64,000 nucleotides of DNA from Streptomyces toyocaensis. Its GTDB lineage: Bacteria > Actinomycetota > Actinomycetes > Streptomycetales > Streptomycetaceae. The notes beneath the pieces are model-generated. The model was not told the origin of the DNA. It saw only the letters and a list, made by a program, of their open reading frames with translations, and searched no databases. The stretch is taken from assembly GCF_000725125.1 (NCBI RefSeq), contig NZ_JFCB01000013.1, forward strand, positions 1 to 64,000, read 5' to 3'. Of this stretch, positions 24,221-33,002 are shown in pieces. Positions within the stretch are counted from its first letter, which is position 1; each line of letters opens with the position of its first letter. A program made the translations under genes and the position numbers.

Positions 24221-25396
24221 GTGAGAGGTGGAGACGTGGAACTGGGCGAGTTGCTCGCCGCCGCGGAGGCGGCGCCGCCCGGTGAGTCCGTCGATGTCGT
24301 GGCGGACGATCTGAAGAAGCGGTTCGGTGCGGAGCAGGTGTCCTTTCTGTTCGTGGACCTCGTCGGTCAGCGGCTCGTCCGGTTCACCGCGCCGACCTCC
24401 GGCATCGCGGACTCCGACGAACCGATCGACCTCCACGGCAGCGTCTACGACCGCGTCCTGCGGAGCCAGCGCCAGCACGTGGAACCCGACGGTCAGGGCG
24501 GGCGGCGCGTCATCACGCCGGTCACCAACCGGGGCGACTGCATCGGCGTCCTGGAGGTGACCCTGCAGTCCGCCGACGACACCGTGCTCCAGCAGGTGCG
24601 CGACGCGGCCCACGCGCTGGCCTACATCATCGTCACGGACCGCCGCTTCACCGACCTCTACCACCTGGGCCGGCGCACCACCGAGACCAGCCTGGCCGCG
24701 GAGATCCAGCACCAGCTGCTCCCGTCCGCCTCGTGCTGCGAGGCGGCCCAGTTCACCCTCGCCGCCGGGCTGGTCCCGGCCGACGACATCGGCGGCGACA
24801 CCTACGACTACGCCCTCGACCGCGACACCCTGCACCTGTCGGTCACCGACGCCATGGGCCACGACACCAACTCGGCCCTGCTGGCCACCTTGCTGGTCGG
24901 CGCGCTGCGACGGGCACGCCGCGGTGGCTGCGACGCCCTCCTGCAGGCCAACCACGCGCACCAGGCCCTGCTGAACCACAGCCGCGGCCTGGCCACGGGC
25001 CAGCTGCTGTGCGTGCAACTCGAGACGGGCCTCTGTGAACTGGTCAACGCCGGTCATCCCCGGCCGCTGCGCCTGCGCGACGGCACCGTCGAAGAGGTCG
25101 AACTCGCCGTCAACCTGCCCTTCGGTGTGGCGGCGCCCACCCCCTATCGTCTGCAGGAACTGCAACTGCGGCCCGGAGACCGGCTGATCCTGCTGACCGA
25201 CGGGATGCAGGAACGCGGCGCCGCGGCCGTGGACCTGGCGGCGCTCGCCCACGACACCCGTTCGCTGCATCCACGCGAGGCCGTCCGGAGTCTGACCGCC
25301 GCAGTGCTCGACGCCTGCCACGGCAACCTCAGGGACGACGCCACGATCCTGATACTGGACTGGCACGGCGGACGTCGCAGACCGGCCGAGCACTGA
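24221..25396 (+). CDS. GAF-PP2C (SpoIIE-type) phosphatase
   Basis: GTG 24221, five bases after GGAGG, gives 391 aa. An N-terminal GAF-like sensor occupies about residues 25-145 (ADDLKKRFGAEQVSFLFVDL, VITPVTNRGDCIGVLEV). The PP2C domain at 160-385 has LAAEIQHQLLPSASCCE, ADDIGGDTYDYALD (metal-binding GGD), VTDAMGHDTNSALLATLLVG, VNAGHPRPLRL and LRDDATILIL. It is a predicted RsbU-like serine phosphatase acting on STAS proteins. No partner STAS gene is adjacent. The CC pair in PSASCCEAA might give redox sensitivity, an inference only. Confidence 0.9.
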   Translation: MRGGDVELGELLAAAEAAPPGESVDVVADDLKKRFGAEQVSFLFVDLVGQRLVRFTAPTSGIADSDEPIDLHGSVYDRVLRSQRQHVEPDGQGGRRVITPVTNRGDCIGVLEVTLQSADDTVLQQVRDAAHALAYIIVTDRRFTDLYHLGRRTTETSLAAEIQHQLLPSASCCEAAQFTLAAGLVPADDIGGDTYDYALDRDTLHLSVTDAMGHDTNSALLATLLVGALRRARRGGCDALLQANHAHQALLNHSRGLATGQLLCVQLETGLCELVNAGHPRPLRLRDGTVEEVELAVNLPFGVAAPTPYRLQELQLRPGDRLILLTDGMQERGAAAVDLAALAHDTRSLHPREAVRSLTAAVLDACHGNLRDDATILILDWHGGRRRPAEH

Positions 25397-25432
25397 CGGC
25401 GCCGACGGCCGGAACGGGGCCGCCATGTCCTG

Positions 25433-26176
25433 TCAGTCCGTCGGGTGGGAGCCCGGGGTGTGGCCGAAGGTACGGCGGAAGACGTCGATGAAGGAACTGG
25501 CGGAGGACCAGCCGCACCGGTGGGCCACCGAGGTCACCGGCGTCCCCCCGGCCAGGAGGACCAGGGCGTGGTGCAGACGCAGCTGGGTGCGCCACTGCGG
25601 GAAGGTCATGCCGAGGTCGCTGCGGAACAGCCGGGACAGGGTGCGGTCGCTCGCCCCTACCTCGCGGCCGAGTTCGGCGAGTGTGCGGCTGTCGCCCGGG
25701 TCGGCCCGCAGGATGTCGCACAGGGCGCGCAGCACCGGCGCGGTGGGAGTCGGCAGGTACAGCGGCTGCCGGCGCGACGCCCGCAGCTGGTCGAGCAGCA
25801 CCGCGCGCAGACGGGCCCGTTCGGGGCTGCGGTCGTCCTCGGTGCGGGTGTAGTGGACGATCAGCTCCCGCAGGAGCGGTCCGACGGCCAGCACGGTCGG
25901 CGACCGGAGGCCGAGCGGATTGTCGGTGACGGGCAGCCCCACCAGGTGCAGGTCGACCGCGCCGTAGGCCCGGTGCGCGTGCACGGTCCCGGCGGGTACC
26001 CAGATGGCACGCGTGGCCGGAGCGACCCAGGACCCCTCGCTGGTCGTGACGGCCAGCACCCCCCGGCCGGCGTGGACGATCTGGTGGTCGTCATGCCGGT
26101 GGGCGTCGATCGCGGTGCCGGACGCCATCCACTGGGCGCGGGTCGGGGCCGTCGGATCGTGGCGGATTTCCGTCAT
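25433..26176 (-). CDS. AraC-family regulator with cupin sensor
   Basis: ATG 26174-26176 gives 247 aa. The N-terminal half is a cupin (IDAHRHDDHQIVHAGRGVLA, WVPAGTVHAHRAYG) with metal- or ligand-binding histidines. The C-terminal half has the two AraC HTH motifs (RTLAELGREVGASDRTLSRL and TPVTSVAHRCGWSSASSFID) ending in FRRTFGHTPGSHPTD. It is divergent from a Fsr-like MFS exporter only 54 bp away, the usual arrangement of a local regulator with its exporter. The gap includes GTCATG-N15-CATGAC (26201-26227), a possible site. Confidence 0.9.
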   Translation of the reverse strand: MTEIRHDPTAPTRAQWMASGTAIDAHRHDDHQIVHAGRGVLAVTTSEGSWVAPATRAIWVPAGTVHAHRAYGAVDLHLVGLPVTDNPLGLRSPTVLAVGPLLRELIVHYTRTEDDRSPERARLRAVLLDQLRASRRQPLYLPTPTAPVLRALCDILRADPGDSRTLAELGREVGASDRTLSRLFRSDLGMTFPQWRTQLRLHHALVLLAGGTPVTSVAHRCGWSSASSFIDVFRRTFGHTPGSHPTD

Positions 26177-26230
26177 CACCTGACAGTTTATCGAAAGCGC
26201 GTCATGGCTCCCGGCTCGGATCATGACGGG

Positions 26231-27412
26231 ATGCGGAGGAACACACCGATCGTCCTGCTGTCCGTGGGCCACGCCTGCGTCGACGTGTACCAAGGCGCCG
26301 TGGCGGCCCTCGTGCCGTTCTTCGTCGCCGAACGCTCCTACACCTACGCGGCCGCCGCGGGCGTCGTGCTGGCCGCCTCGCTGCTGTCCTCGGTGGCCCA
26401 GCCGGTGTTCGGCGCGCTGACCGACCGCCGGGCCATGCCCTGGCTGCTGCCGGTCAGCACCCTGCTCGGCGGCCTGGGTATCGCACTCAGCGGGCTGAGC
26501 GGCTCCTACCCGCTCACCCTCGTGTGCGTCGCCGTCTCGGGCGTCGGCGTCGCCGCCTACCATCCGGAGTCCGCCCGCGTCGCCCGGATCGCCACCCGGG
26601 GCAGCCACCGGGGCATGGGCTGGTTCGTCTCAGGGGGCAACATCGGCTTCGCGCTGGCTCCGCTCATGGTCACGTCCGTGGTCGCCGCCGGAGGCCTGCG
26701 CTGGACACCGCTGCTGGTGCTGCCGGCTCTCGCGGGCGCCGCGATGTGCCTGCCCGCGGCGCGAGCGCTGCGGCGGAACGAAGCCGACGGAGCCGGTACG
26801 ACGCCGGCCGCGGGCGGTGACGACACCGCCTCCTTCGTGAAGCTGTCACTGGCGGTGGCGTTCCGGTCGATCACCCTGGTCGGTCTGAGCACCTTCATCT
26901 CGCTGTACGCCCGGCAACGCCTGGGTGGCAGCGCGGCCGCCGGTACCACGGCCCTGACCGTGCTGTATCTCGGCGGCGCGGTCGGCTCGCTGCTGGGCGG
27001 GGTTCTGGCGGGCCGCTGGGACCGGGTGACGGTCTCACGCTGGTCGTATCTGATCACGGCCGCGTGTGTCGCGGGGGTGGTGTGGGTGCCGGGCCCGGCG
27101 ATCCACCTGTTCGTGGCGCTGACCTCGGTCGGCCTGTACGTGCCGTTCTCGCTGCAGGTCACGCTCGGCCAGGACTACCTGCCCTCCCGGGTCGGAACCG
27201 CCGGCGGGATCACCCTCGGCCTGACCGTCAGCGTTGGCGGCCTGGCCACTCCCGTCCTCGGCGGACTCGCCGACGCCACGTCCCTGCAGACCGCTCTGAC
27301 GCCTCTCGTGCTGATGCCGGTACTCGGCTGGCTGCTGTTCCGCACCCTGCCCGAACCGAGGCGCCCGATGCCCGGTGTCCCCGCCCGCTCCGGAAGCCGG
27401 GCCGCGCGGTGA
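26231..27412 (+). CDS. MFS transporter, fosmidomycin-resistance (Fsr)-like
   Basis: ATG 26231 gives 393 aa; ATG 26204 is also in frame. Twelve hydrophobic segments are seen. The opening LLSVGHACVDVYQGAVAALV and the first-loop VFGALTDRRAMPWLLP, plus GVGVAAYHPESARVARIATR and GNIGFALAPL, match the Fsr/YnfM branch of MFS drug exporters. The divergent AraC-type gene is the likely regulator. Substrate is unknown; fosmidomycin resistance is only the family precedent. Confidence 0.88.
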   Translation: MRRNTPIVLLSVGHACVDVYQGAVAALVPFFVAERSYTYAAAAGVVLAASLLSSVAQPVFGALTDRRAMPWLLPVSTLLGGLGIALSGLSGSYPLTLVCVAVSGVGVAAYHPESARVARIATRGSHRGMGWFVSGGNIGFALAPLMVTSVVAAGGLRWTPLLVLPALAGAAMCLPAARALRRNEADGAGTTPAAGGDDTASFVKLSLAVAFRSITLVGLSTFISLYARQRLGGSAAAGTTALTVLYLGGAVGSLLGGVLAGRWDRVTVSRWSYLITAACVAGVVWVPGPAIHLFVALTSVGLYVPFSLQVTLGQDYLPSRVGTAGGITLGLTVSVGGLATPVLGGLADATSLQTALTPLVLMPVLGWLLFRTLPEPRRPMPGVPARSGSRAAR

Positions 27413-27442
27413 CGGCGTCCCGGACCGGTCGGCGGGCCGGTT

Positions 27443-28273
27443 TCACGGGGTGGCGGGCAGCCGGCGCTTGTGGTCGGTGCGGCGGTAGTGGCCGAGGATG
27501 GTGTCGAAGGCCTGCTCGTCGACCGGCTTGCCCTCGAGGAAGTCGTCGATGACGTCGTAGCCGACTCCGAGCGCGTCCTCGTCGGCCTTGCCCGCGTCGA
27601 GACTCTCCAGGTCGGCGGTGGGGACTTTCCACACCAGCCCGGCGGGCGCGCCCAGCGCGTCTCCGAGGGCGCGCACCCGGCGCTTGGTCAGTCCGGCCAG
27701 CGGGACCAGGTCGGCGGCGCCGTCGCCGAACTTGGTGAAGAAGCCGGTGACCGCCTCGGCGGCCTGGTCGGTGCCGACGACGAGTCCCTCGTGCGCGCCG
27801 GCCACCGTGTACTGGGCGATCATGCGCTGGCGCGCCTTGATGTTGCCGTGCACGAAGTCCTGGTGGCGGGCGTCGCGGAACGTCACCCCCGCGGCGATCG
27901 TGCCCTCGAGCGCGGCGTCGGCGGCGGGTTTGATGTCCACCGTCAGCACGTGGTCGGCGCGGATGAAGGAGAGCGCGCGCTGGGCGTCGTGCTCGTCGGC
28001 CTGCACCCCGTAGGGCAGGCGCATGGCGTAGAACCGGGCCTCGTACCCGGCAGTCCGTGCGCGTTCCACGGCCAGCTGGCACAACCGGCCCGCGACGGTG
28101 GAGTCGACACCGCCACTGATGCCGAGCACGAGGGAGCGCAGACCGCTCGACGTCAGCCGCTCGGTGAGGAAGGCCACCCGGCGCTCGGTCTCCTGCGCGG
28201 CCTCGAAGGTCTCGGCGACGCCCAGTTCCCGGGCGATCTCCTGCTGCAGCGCGATGGACGCCGACTCGCTCAA
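27443..28273 (-). CDS. nadE: ammonia-dependent NAD+ synthetase
   Basis: 276 aa, matching the usual length of bacterial NadE. It catalyses ATP-dependent amidation of nicotinic acid adenine dinucleotide to NAD+, the last step of NAD synthesis, in the cytosol. The ATP-pyrophosphatase loop LVLGISGGVDSTVAGRL is intact. Also present are FVHGNIKARQRMIAQYTVAG, VVGTDQAAEAVTGFFTKFGD, VPLAGLTKRRVRAL and KVPTADLE, all signature regions. There is no glutaminase domain, so it uses free ammonia. It converges on the MFS gene with a 30-bp gap. Confidence 0.95.
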   Translation of the reverse strand: MSESASIALQQEIARELGVAETFEAAQETERRVAFLTERLTSSGLRSLVLGISGGVDSTVAGRLCQLAVERARTAGYEARFYAMRLPYGVQADEHDAQRALSFIRADHVLTVDIKPAADAALEGTIAAGVTFRDARHQDFVHGNIKARQRMIAQYTVAGAHEGLVVGTDQAAEAVTGFFTKFGDGAADLVPLAGLTKRRVRALGDALGAPAGLVWKVPTADLESLDAGKADEDALGVGYDVIDDFLEGKPVDEQAFDTILGHYRRTDHKRRLPATP

Positions 28274-28469
28274 GTCTGCTCCTTGGTCCGGCTCACGGGT
28301 GCTGTCGGGATCCGCTTACCCAGGACCCCTTCGGCGAATCCGGACCGGCGGGACACCGCCCGGCGGTGCGCCCCGCCCGAGTCCGGCCCCGCTGTCGTTT
28401 CCGTCCAAGACGGCCGTCCCGGTCCCGGTCTAGTGTGCACCCCGTACCCGATGACGAGGAGACAGCACC

Positions 28470-29048
28470 ATGCGTGACCTGGTCTACACCGGCTTCATGT
28501 CGCTCGACGGCGTCGTGGACTCGCCCGGCGGCGGGCCGGGGGAGGAGCACCGCAGCGGAGGCTGGGTGTTCAAGGACCTCGAGTTCGTGGAAGAAGCCTG
28601 GTCGCTGAAGGGCGAGGAGCTCGCCGACACGACCGCGCTGATGTTCGGCCGCCGCAGTTACGAGGCGTTCGCGCCCGTCTGGCCCGGCTCGGAGGATCAC
28701 GCCGCCTACAAGGATCTGCCCAAGTACGTGGTCTCGTCCACGCTGGGCGACGACGCCCTGGTCGACGGTTGGGGACCGACGACGATCCTGCGCTCGACCG
28801 CGGACGTCGCCGCGCTCAAGGAGGGCGAGGGCGGCGCTGTCTTCCTTCACGGGAGCGCGGAACTGGCCCGGCGGCTGTCCGACGAGGGCCTGATCGACCG
28901 GTACCACCTGCTCGTCTTCCCCGTGCTGCTCGGAGCCGGGAAGAGCCTGTTCGGCCGGGCCGACCGGGACAAGCACATGCTGACGCTGCGCGAGTCCGAG
29001 AGCTACCCCAACGGGATCCTCAAGCTGGTCTACGACGTCAGGCGCTGA
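28470..29048 (+). CDS. dihydrofolate reductase-like (RibD C-terminal) protein
   Basis: ATG 28470 follows ACGAGGAGACAG; 192 aa. The RibD-C/DHFR-like fold is clear: LVYTGFMSLDGVVDSPGG, TTALMFGRRSYEAFAPVWPG, LPKYVVSSTL, GGAVFLHGSAELARRLSDEG and IDRYHLLVFPVLLGAGKSLF. These proteins are NADPH reductases of uncertain substrate, not the folate enzyme proper. The end overlaps the convergent AraC gene by 19 bases. A paralogue lies 0.8 kb downstream (29836) and a decayed one at 15.3-15.7 kb. Confidence 0.9.
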   Translation: MRDLVYTGFMSLDGVVDSPGGGPGEEHRSGGWVFKDLEFVEEAWSLKGEELADTTALMFGRRSYEAFAPVWPGSEDHAAYKDLPKYVVSSTLGDDALVDGWGPTTILRSTADVAALKEGEGGAVFLHGSAELARRLSDEGLIDRYHLLVFPVLLGAGKSLFGRADRDKHMLTLRESESYPNGILKLVYDVRR

Positions 29049-29803
29049 TCCACGTCGAGGGCGATCGCGCCGCCGCTGCCTTGCCGCAGTTGCCCGGCGG
29101 TGCGTCCGATGTAGCGGCGCAGTGCCCTGGCCAGGTGCGGTTCGTCGAAGTAGTCGAGTTCGGCCACGGCGTCGGCGGCCGGGACGCCGTCCGCCAGCAG
29201 TTCCGCCGCCGTGCGGGCCCGCTCGATCTGCCGGACGGCGCCGCGCGTCAGCCCGGTGGCGGCGCGGAACCGTCGTTCGACCGTGCGCTCCGAGACGGCC
29301 GGGCGGTGCCCCCGCAGCACTTCGGTGACGAGCGGATCACGGACCACGATCCCGGCCCGGACGAGACGCCCGACCAGGGCCTCGGCGTCGTCGGGGCCGG
29401 GCGTGGGCCAGCGCGTGCCGTCCAGCCGGAACGTCCGGCGCGTGGTGTCGGGGAGTCCGATGCCGCCGTCCACCAACTCGGGCGCGGGCACGGCGCGCAA
29501 CGAGGTGCCCACGGCGAATGCGATGCCCGTGAACGTGGCGCCCTCCGGAACCGGGGCGGTGGCGGTCCGGGTCTCGGGCCCGGTGACGCCCGCGTGTGTC
29601 CGGCCGTCCTGTTCCCAGAACACCAGGCCCAGGCATGCCCCTGCGACGGACGTCATGGCCGTGACCTGCCCGCTTGTGCATGTCCACACGGTGTCGACCC
29701 ACAGCGAGTCGGACCGGCGCGTCTCGAACCGCAGTCCCACGGCGGCAGGATACGCCGCCGTGGGCAGTGAGCCGCGATGAGTTCCGCGGCGTCCGGCGGT
29801 CAT
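29030..29803 (-). CDS. AraC-family transcriptional regulator
   Basis: 257 aa from ATG 29803; GTG 29740 (VGLRFETRRSDSLWVDTVWT) is an alternative nearer the usual family start. The N-terminal part is a ligand-sensing beta domain (FWEQDGRTHAGVTGPETRTA, GTSLRAVPAPELVDGG). The C-terminal HTH runs ERTVERRFRAATGLTRGAVR, then AVAELDYFDEPHLARALRRY and IGRTAGQLRQG. It is flanked by two RibD/DHFR-like genes, divergent from the one at 29836 (32 bp gap), and likely controls it. Confidence 0.87.
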   Translation of the reverse strand: MTAGRRGTHRGSLPTAAYPAAVGLRFETRRSDSLWVDTVWTCTSGQVTAMTSVAGACLGLVFWEQDGRTHAGVTGPETRTATAPVPEGATFTGIAFAVGTSLRAVPAPELVDGGIGLPDTTRRTFRLDGTRWPTPGPDDAEALVGRLVRAGIVVRDPLVTEVLRGHRPAVSERTVERRFRAATGLTRGAVRQIERARTAAELLADGVPAADAVAELDYFDEPHLARALRRYIGRTAGQLRQGSGGAIALDVDQRLTS

Positions 29804-29835
29804 ACTGACGAACCCGTTGCCGAGGAGGGCTTCTG

Positions 29836-30447
29836 ATGCGCAGCGTGACCTATTCGATGAGCGTCTCACTCGACGGCTATGTCGTCGGGCCGGACGGTGG
29901 CTTCGACTGGGGGGTGCCCGACGAGGAGGTCTTCCGCTTCTGGATCGACGAGATCCGGGAGGTCGGCGTCCACCTGCTGGGACGACGGCTGTACGAGACG
30001 ATGCTGTACTGGGAGACCGCGGAACGGGAACGGTCGCTCGACGACGCGGAGCTCGAGTGGGCCGCGCTCTGGAAGCCGCTTCCGAAAGTCGTGTTCTCCA
30101 CCACGCTGTCCGAGGTGCGGGGTCACGCCCGCCTGGCCTCCGGCGGCGTGGCGGAGGAGATCGAGCGGTTGAAAGCCGAGCCGGACGGGGGTGACATTGC
30201 GATCGGCGGCGCGACGCTCGCCGCCGAGGCGGCCGCATCGGACTTGATCGACGAGTACCGGCTCGTGGTCCACCCGGTGCTGGTGGGCGGTGGCATTCCG
30301 TACTTCCCCCAGCAGGAACGCCGGGCCGATCTCGAACTCGTCGAGAGCCGCACGTTCCACTCGGGAGTCGTCCACCTGCGCTACCGCGTGGCCCGCCGGC
30401 GCGCGTCCCGGGACGCCGCCGTCCCGGTCCGTTCGCCCGGCAGCTGA
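29836..30447 (+). CDS. dihydrofolate reductase-like (RibD C-terminal) protein
   Basis: ATG 29836 after GAGGAGGGC; 203 aa. Motifs: TYSMSVSLDGYVVGPDGGFD, VHLLGRRLYETMLYWE, LPKVVFSTTLSEV, DIAIGGATLAAEAAASDLID and EYRLVVHPVLVGGGIPYFP. It belongs to the same superfamily as the gene at 28470 but to a different subgroup, so a recent tandem duplication is unlikely. The Arg/Ala/Ser tail after YRVARRR is probably disordered. It is divergent from the AraC-type regulator. Confidence 0.9.
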   Translation: MRSVTYSMSVSLDGYVVGPDGGFDWGVPDEEVFRFWIDEIREVGVHLLGRRLYETMLYWETAERERSLDDAELEWAALWKPLPKVVFSTTLSEVRGHARLASGGVAEEIERLKAEPDGGDIAIGGATLAAEAAASDLIDEYRLVVHPVLVGGGIPYFPQQERRADLELVESRTFHSGVVHLRYRVARRRASRDAAVPVRSPGS

Positions 30448-30475
30448 CCAGTCACCGAGCTCCGGCGGCGCCCGG

Positions 30476-31444
30476 TCACCACGTACCGATGACCGGAGCG
30501 TCGGGACGGTGGTGCCGCCAGGACCGGTCCAGCCGTGTGAGCCGGTGCGTGGCGGCGATACTGCACAGGGACGCGACCTTGCCGTCGCTGACTTCGAACG
30601 CCACGGCGCCCACGACCCGGTCGTCGATGACGGCGATGATCGCCGGGAGGCCGTTGACCGGCGCGATGTGGAACGTGGGCGTGCCCCCGGCCAGCCGTCG
30701 CTTCGCCGGCGTGGGCGTGAAGCCGGCCCGTACGTGGGTCGCGACCCGTTCGCGCGTCCGGAACCGCAACAGGCGCCTGCTCAGCCCGGCACCGTCCGAG
30801 ACCGCGGTCACGTCCTCGGTGAGCAGCGCCACCAGCCGGTCGGTGTGCCCCGACGCGGCCGCGGCGAGAAACTCCTCGGCGACCCGGCGCGCGGACGCGG
30901 GGTCCGCATCACCGCCGCGCCGGCCCTCAGCGGTGACCCGGGTCCGTGCCCGGTGCAGGTGCTGCTGGCTCGCTGAGCGGGTGATGTCGAGGAGGGAGGC
31001 GATCTCGGCATGACGGTACGAGAAGGCCTCACGCAGGACGTAGACGGCCCGCTCGACCGGCGACAGGCGCTCCAGAAGGATCAGTACCGCCAGGGACACC
31101 GATTCGCGCTGCTCGACGGTGTCGGCCGGGCCCAGCATCGGGTCCCCCTGCAACAGCGGCTCGGGCAGCCAGGCACCGGTCGCACGCTCATGGCGCACCT
31201 GCGCGGAGCGGAGCCGGTCGAGGCAGAGATGGGTGACGACCTTGGTCAGCCACGCCTCCGGCACCTCGACCCGTTCCCGGTCTGCGGCCTGCCAGCGCAG
31301 GAACGCGTCCTGAACCGCGTCCTCGGCGTCGGCGGCCGAGCCGAGCAGACGGTACGCCAGCGAGGCCAGCCGGCCGCGGCTGGCCTCGAACCGATCGATG
31401 GCTGCGGTGTCCACGCGGAACAGCCTAGGCGGGGACTCCGGCAC
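30476..31444 (-). CDS. ECF41-type (SigJ-like) RNA polymerase sigma factor with SnoaL-like domain
   Basis: 322 aa. Sigma region 2 (LASLAYRLLGSAADAEDAVQ, DAFLRWQAADRER) and region 4 (LSPVERAVYVLREAFSYRHA, EIASLLDITRSASQQHLHRA) are followed by a C-terminal SnoaL/NTF2-like domain of about 120 residues (LVALLTEDVTAVSDGAGLSR, FHIAPVNGLPAIIAVIDD). The fused domain regulates sigma activity in ECF41 proteins in place of an anti-sigma factor. Its start overlaps the end of the FAD oxidoreductase gene by 20 bases, matching the known ECF41 habit of sitting beside oxidoreductases. An ECF41-like promoter precedes that operon (32649-32675). Confidence 0.92.
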   Translation of the reverse strand: MPESPPRLFRVDTAAIDRFEASRGRLASLAYRLLGSAADAEDAVQDAFLRWQAADRERVEVPEAWLTKVVTHLCLDRLRSAQVRHERATGAWLPEPLLQGDPMLGPADTVEQRESVSLAVLILLERLSPVERAVYVLREAFSYRHAEIASLLDITRSASQQHLHRARTRVTAEGRRGGDADPASARRVAEEFLAAAASGHTDRLVALLTEDVTAVSDGAGLSRRLLRFRTRERVATHVRAGFTPTPAKRRLAGGTPTFHIAPVNGLPAIIAVIDDRVVGAVAFEVSDGKVASLCSIAATHRLTRLDRSWRHHRPDAPVIGTW

Positions 31445-32615
31445 CCGTGCTCTCCGGGTCGGCGGCCAGGCGGCGCCTGCGCTTGGGCATGCCGAAGGTC
31501 GGGTGGGCGATGCCCCACCCGGCCCCGCTGAGCACGCCCGACTTGAGTCGCGCCGCTGTCCGCCCGCCCAGGTACCAGGACGTCGACCGGGCGTCCCCGT
31601 CCACCATCTGGAAGATCCCGTCCCGCCGCCCGAGGCTGATGTGGTTGCCGTGGTACTTCAGCCCGGTGACCGGGACCTCGCCGCCCGTCAGGCGCGCGAT
31701 GATCGCCGCGGTCGCCTGCGCGGTGGTGCAGCCGGCCGTGGCGCATGACATCGGCAGCGGCCGGCCGTTGTCGCCGATCGTGTAGGCGCAGTCACCGGCG
31801 GCGTAGACGTCCGGGTGCGAGACGGAGCGCATGGTGCGGTCCACGACGATCTGGCCGGTCCCGACGACCTCCAGTCCGCTGACGGCCGCCAGGGGATGCA
31901 CGGCGAACCCGGCCGACCACACGGTCACGTCGGCCGGCAGTGACCTGCCGTCGGCGGCGATCGCCCGCGTGGGCTCGACGGCTTCGATGCCGGTGTGCTC
32001 GTGGACGGTGATGCCGAGCCGGTCGAAGGCCCGGCGCAGGTGGCGCCGGGCCTTGGGCGAGAGCCAGGATCCCAGTTCGCCGCGGGCCGCGAGCACGACC
32101 GACAGGTCGGGGCGGGACTCGGCGAACTCGGTGGCGGTCTCGATGCCGGTCAGCCCCTCCCCGACGACCAGTACGGTGCCGCCCTCGGCCAGATCCGCCA
32201 GGCGCTCCCGCAGACGCAGCGCCGAGGACCGTCCGGTCACGTCATAGGCGTGTTCGGCCACGCCGGGGACGCCGTGGTCGGCGACGGAGCTGCCGAGCGT
32301 GTAGAGAAGGGTGTCGTACGCCAGCTCGGCGTCGCCCGCCTCAGCGGTGACGGCGACGGTCCCGCGCCGGGGGTCGACGCCGGTGACGCGCGCCAGACAC
32401 AGCCGTACCCCGGTGCCCGCGAAGACGTCGGCGAGCCGGCGGAACGTGAGGTCGTGCCCGGCCGCGAGCTGGTGGAGCCGCATGCGCTCGACGAAGTCGG
32501 GCACGGCGTTGACGACGGTGATCTCGGTGTCGGCGGGGGAGAGGCGACGGGCCAGGTTCCCGGCGGCGAAGGCCCCGGCGTACCCGGCGCCGAGGACGAC
32601 GATGCGGTGCTTCAT
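31425..32615 (-). CDS. FAD-dependent pyridine nucleotide-disulfide oxidoreductase (NDH-2-like)
   Basis: ATG 32613-32615 lies 7 bases after AGGAG; 396 aa. The N-terminal FAD-binding GxGxxG is VVLGAGYAGAFAAGNLARRL; the NAD-binding repeat is VLVVGEGLTGIETATEFAES; the second FAD contact is HPDVYAAGDCAYTI. The architecture matches type-II NADH dehydrogenase-like proteins, but there is no clear C-terminal membrane helix. It is first in an operon with the ECF41 sigma factor. It is the predicted target of that sigma factor; electron acceptor unknown. Confidence 0.9.
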   Translation of the reverse strand: MKHRIVVLGAGYAGAFAAGNLARRLSPADTEITVVNAVPDFVERMRLHQLAAGHDLTFRRLADVFAGTGVRLCLARVTGVDPRRGTVAVTAEAGDAELAYDTLLYTLGSSVADHGVPGVAEHAYDVTGRSSALRLRERLADLAEGGTVLVVGEGLTGIETATEFAESRPDLSVVLAARGELGSWLSPKARRHLRRAFDRLGITVHEHTGIEAVEPTRAIAADGRSLPADVTVWSAGFAVHPLAAVSGLEVVGTGQIVVDRTMRSVSHPDVYAAGDCAYTIGDNGRPLPMSCATAGCTTAQATAAIIARLTGGEVPVTGLKYHGNHISLGRRDGIFQMVDGDARSTSWYLGGRTAARLKSGVLSGAGWGIAHPTFGMPKRRRRLAADPESTGAGVPA

Positions 32616-32648
32616 GAGGTTGCTCCTGTCTCGATCGCGTGCACCTTG

Positions 32649-32675
32649 AACGAGAGGGCACCCCGATTGCTGACA
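32649..32675 (-). promoter_or_regulatory. candidate ECF41 promoter (TGTCAGC-N16-CGTT)
   Basis: On the minus strand TGTCAGC (32669-32675), a 16-base spacer and CGTT (32649-32652) closely match the published ECF41 consensus TGTCACA-N16-CGTC. Transcription would start at about 32642, leaving a leader of about 27 bases containing the AGGAG site before the ATG at 32615. This supports positive autoregulation of the operon. Confidence 0.6.
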
Positions 32676-32685
32676 GGAGCCGGGT

Positions 32686-32699
32686 GTGACGCGCGTCAC
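32686..32699. promoter_or_regulatory. 14-bp perfect palindrome upstream of the ECF41 promoter
   Basis: GTGACGCGCGTCAC lies 11 bp upstream of the predicted -35 element, where an activator could bind. GC-rich palindromes can arise by chance, so this is weak. Confidence 0.3.
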
Positions 32700-33002
32700 C
32701 CTTCCGGGCGGCGGGGACGCGGACGTATGAGCCAAGGGTGAGAGCACCCCGTATCGGCCCGTCAGGGCCGCTCTACGCTGGGAGGATCCGGACAGGCGAG
32801 TGCGCCGGTGGGGGCGCGGGTGAGGCCGGGGGTGGGCGTGGCCGAGCGCGGCATGGCCGGCCGTGCCGTTCCGGGTGGGGCGGGGCCGGGCAGGAGGGAC
32901 CACGGTGTCCAGGACGCATCCGCGGTGACCGAGGGCCGGTCGGGCCGGTAACGGCGCAGCGGCGGGCCGGGCGGACCACGGCCGGGTGACGGCGCGACGC
33001 GT

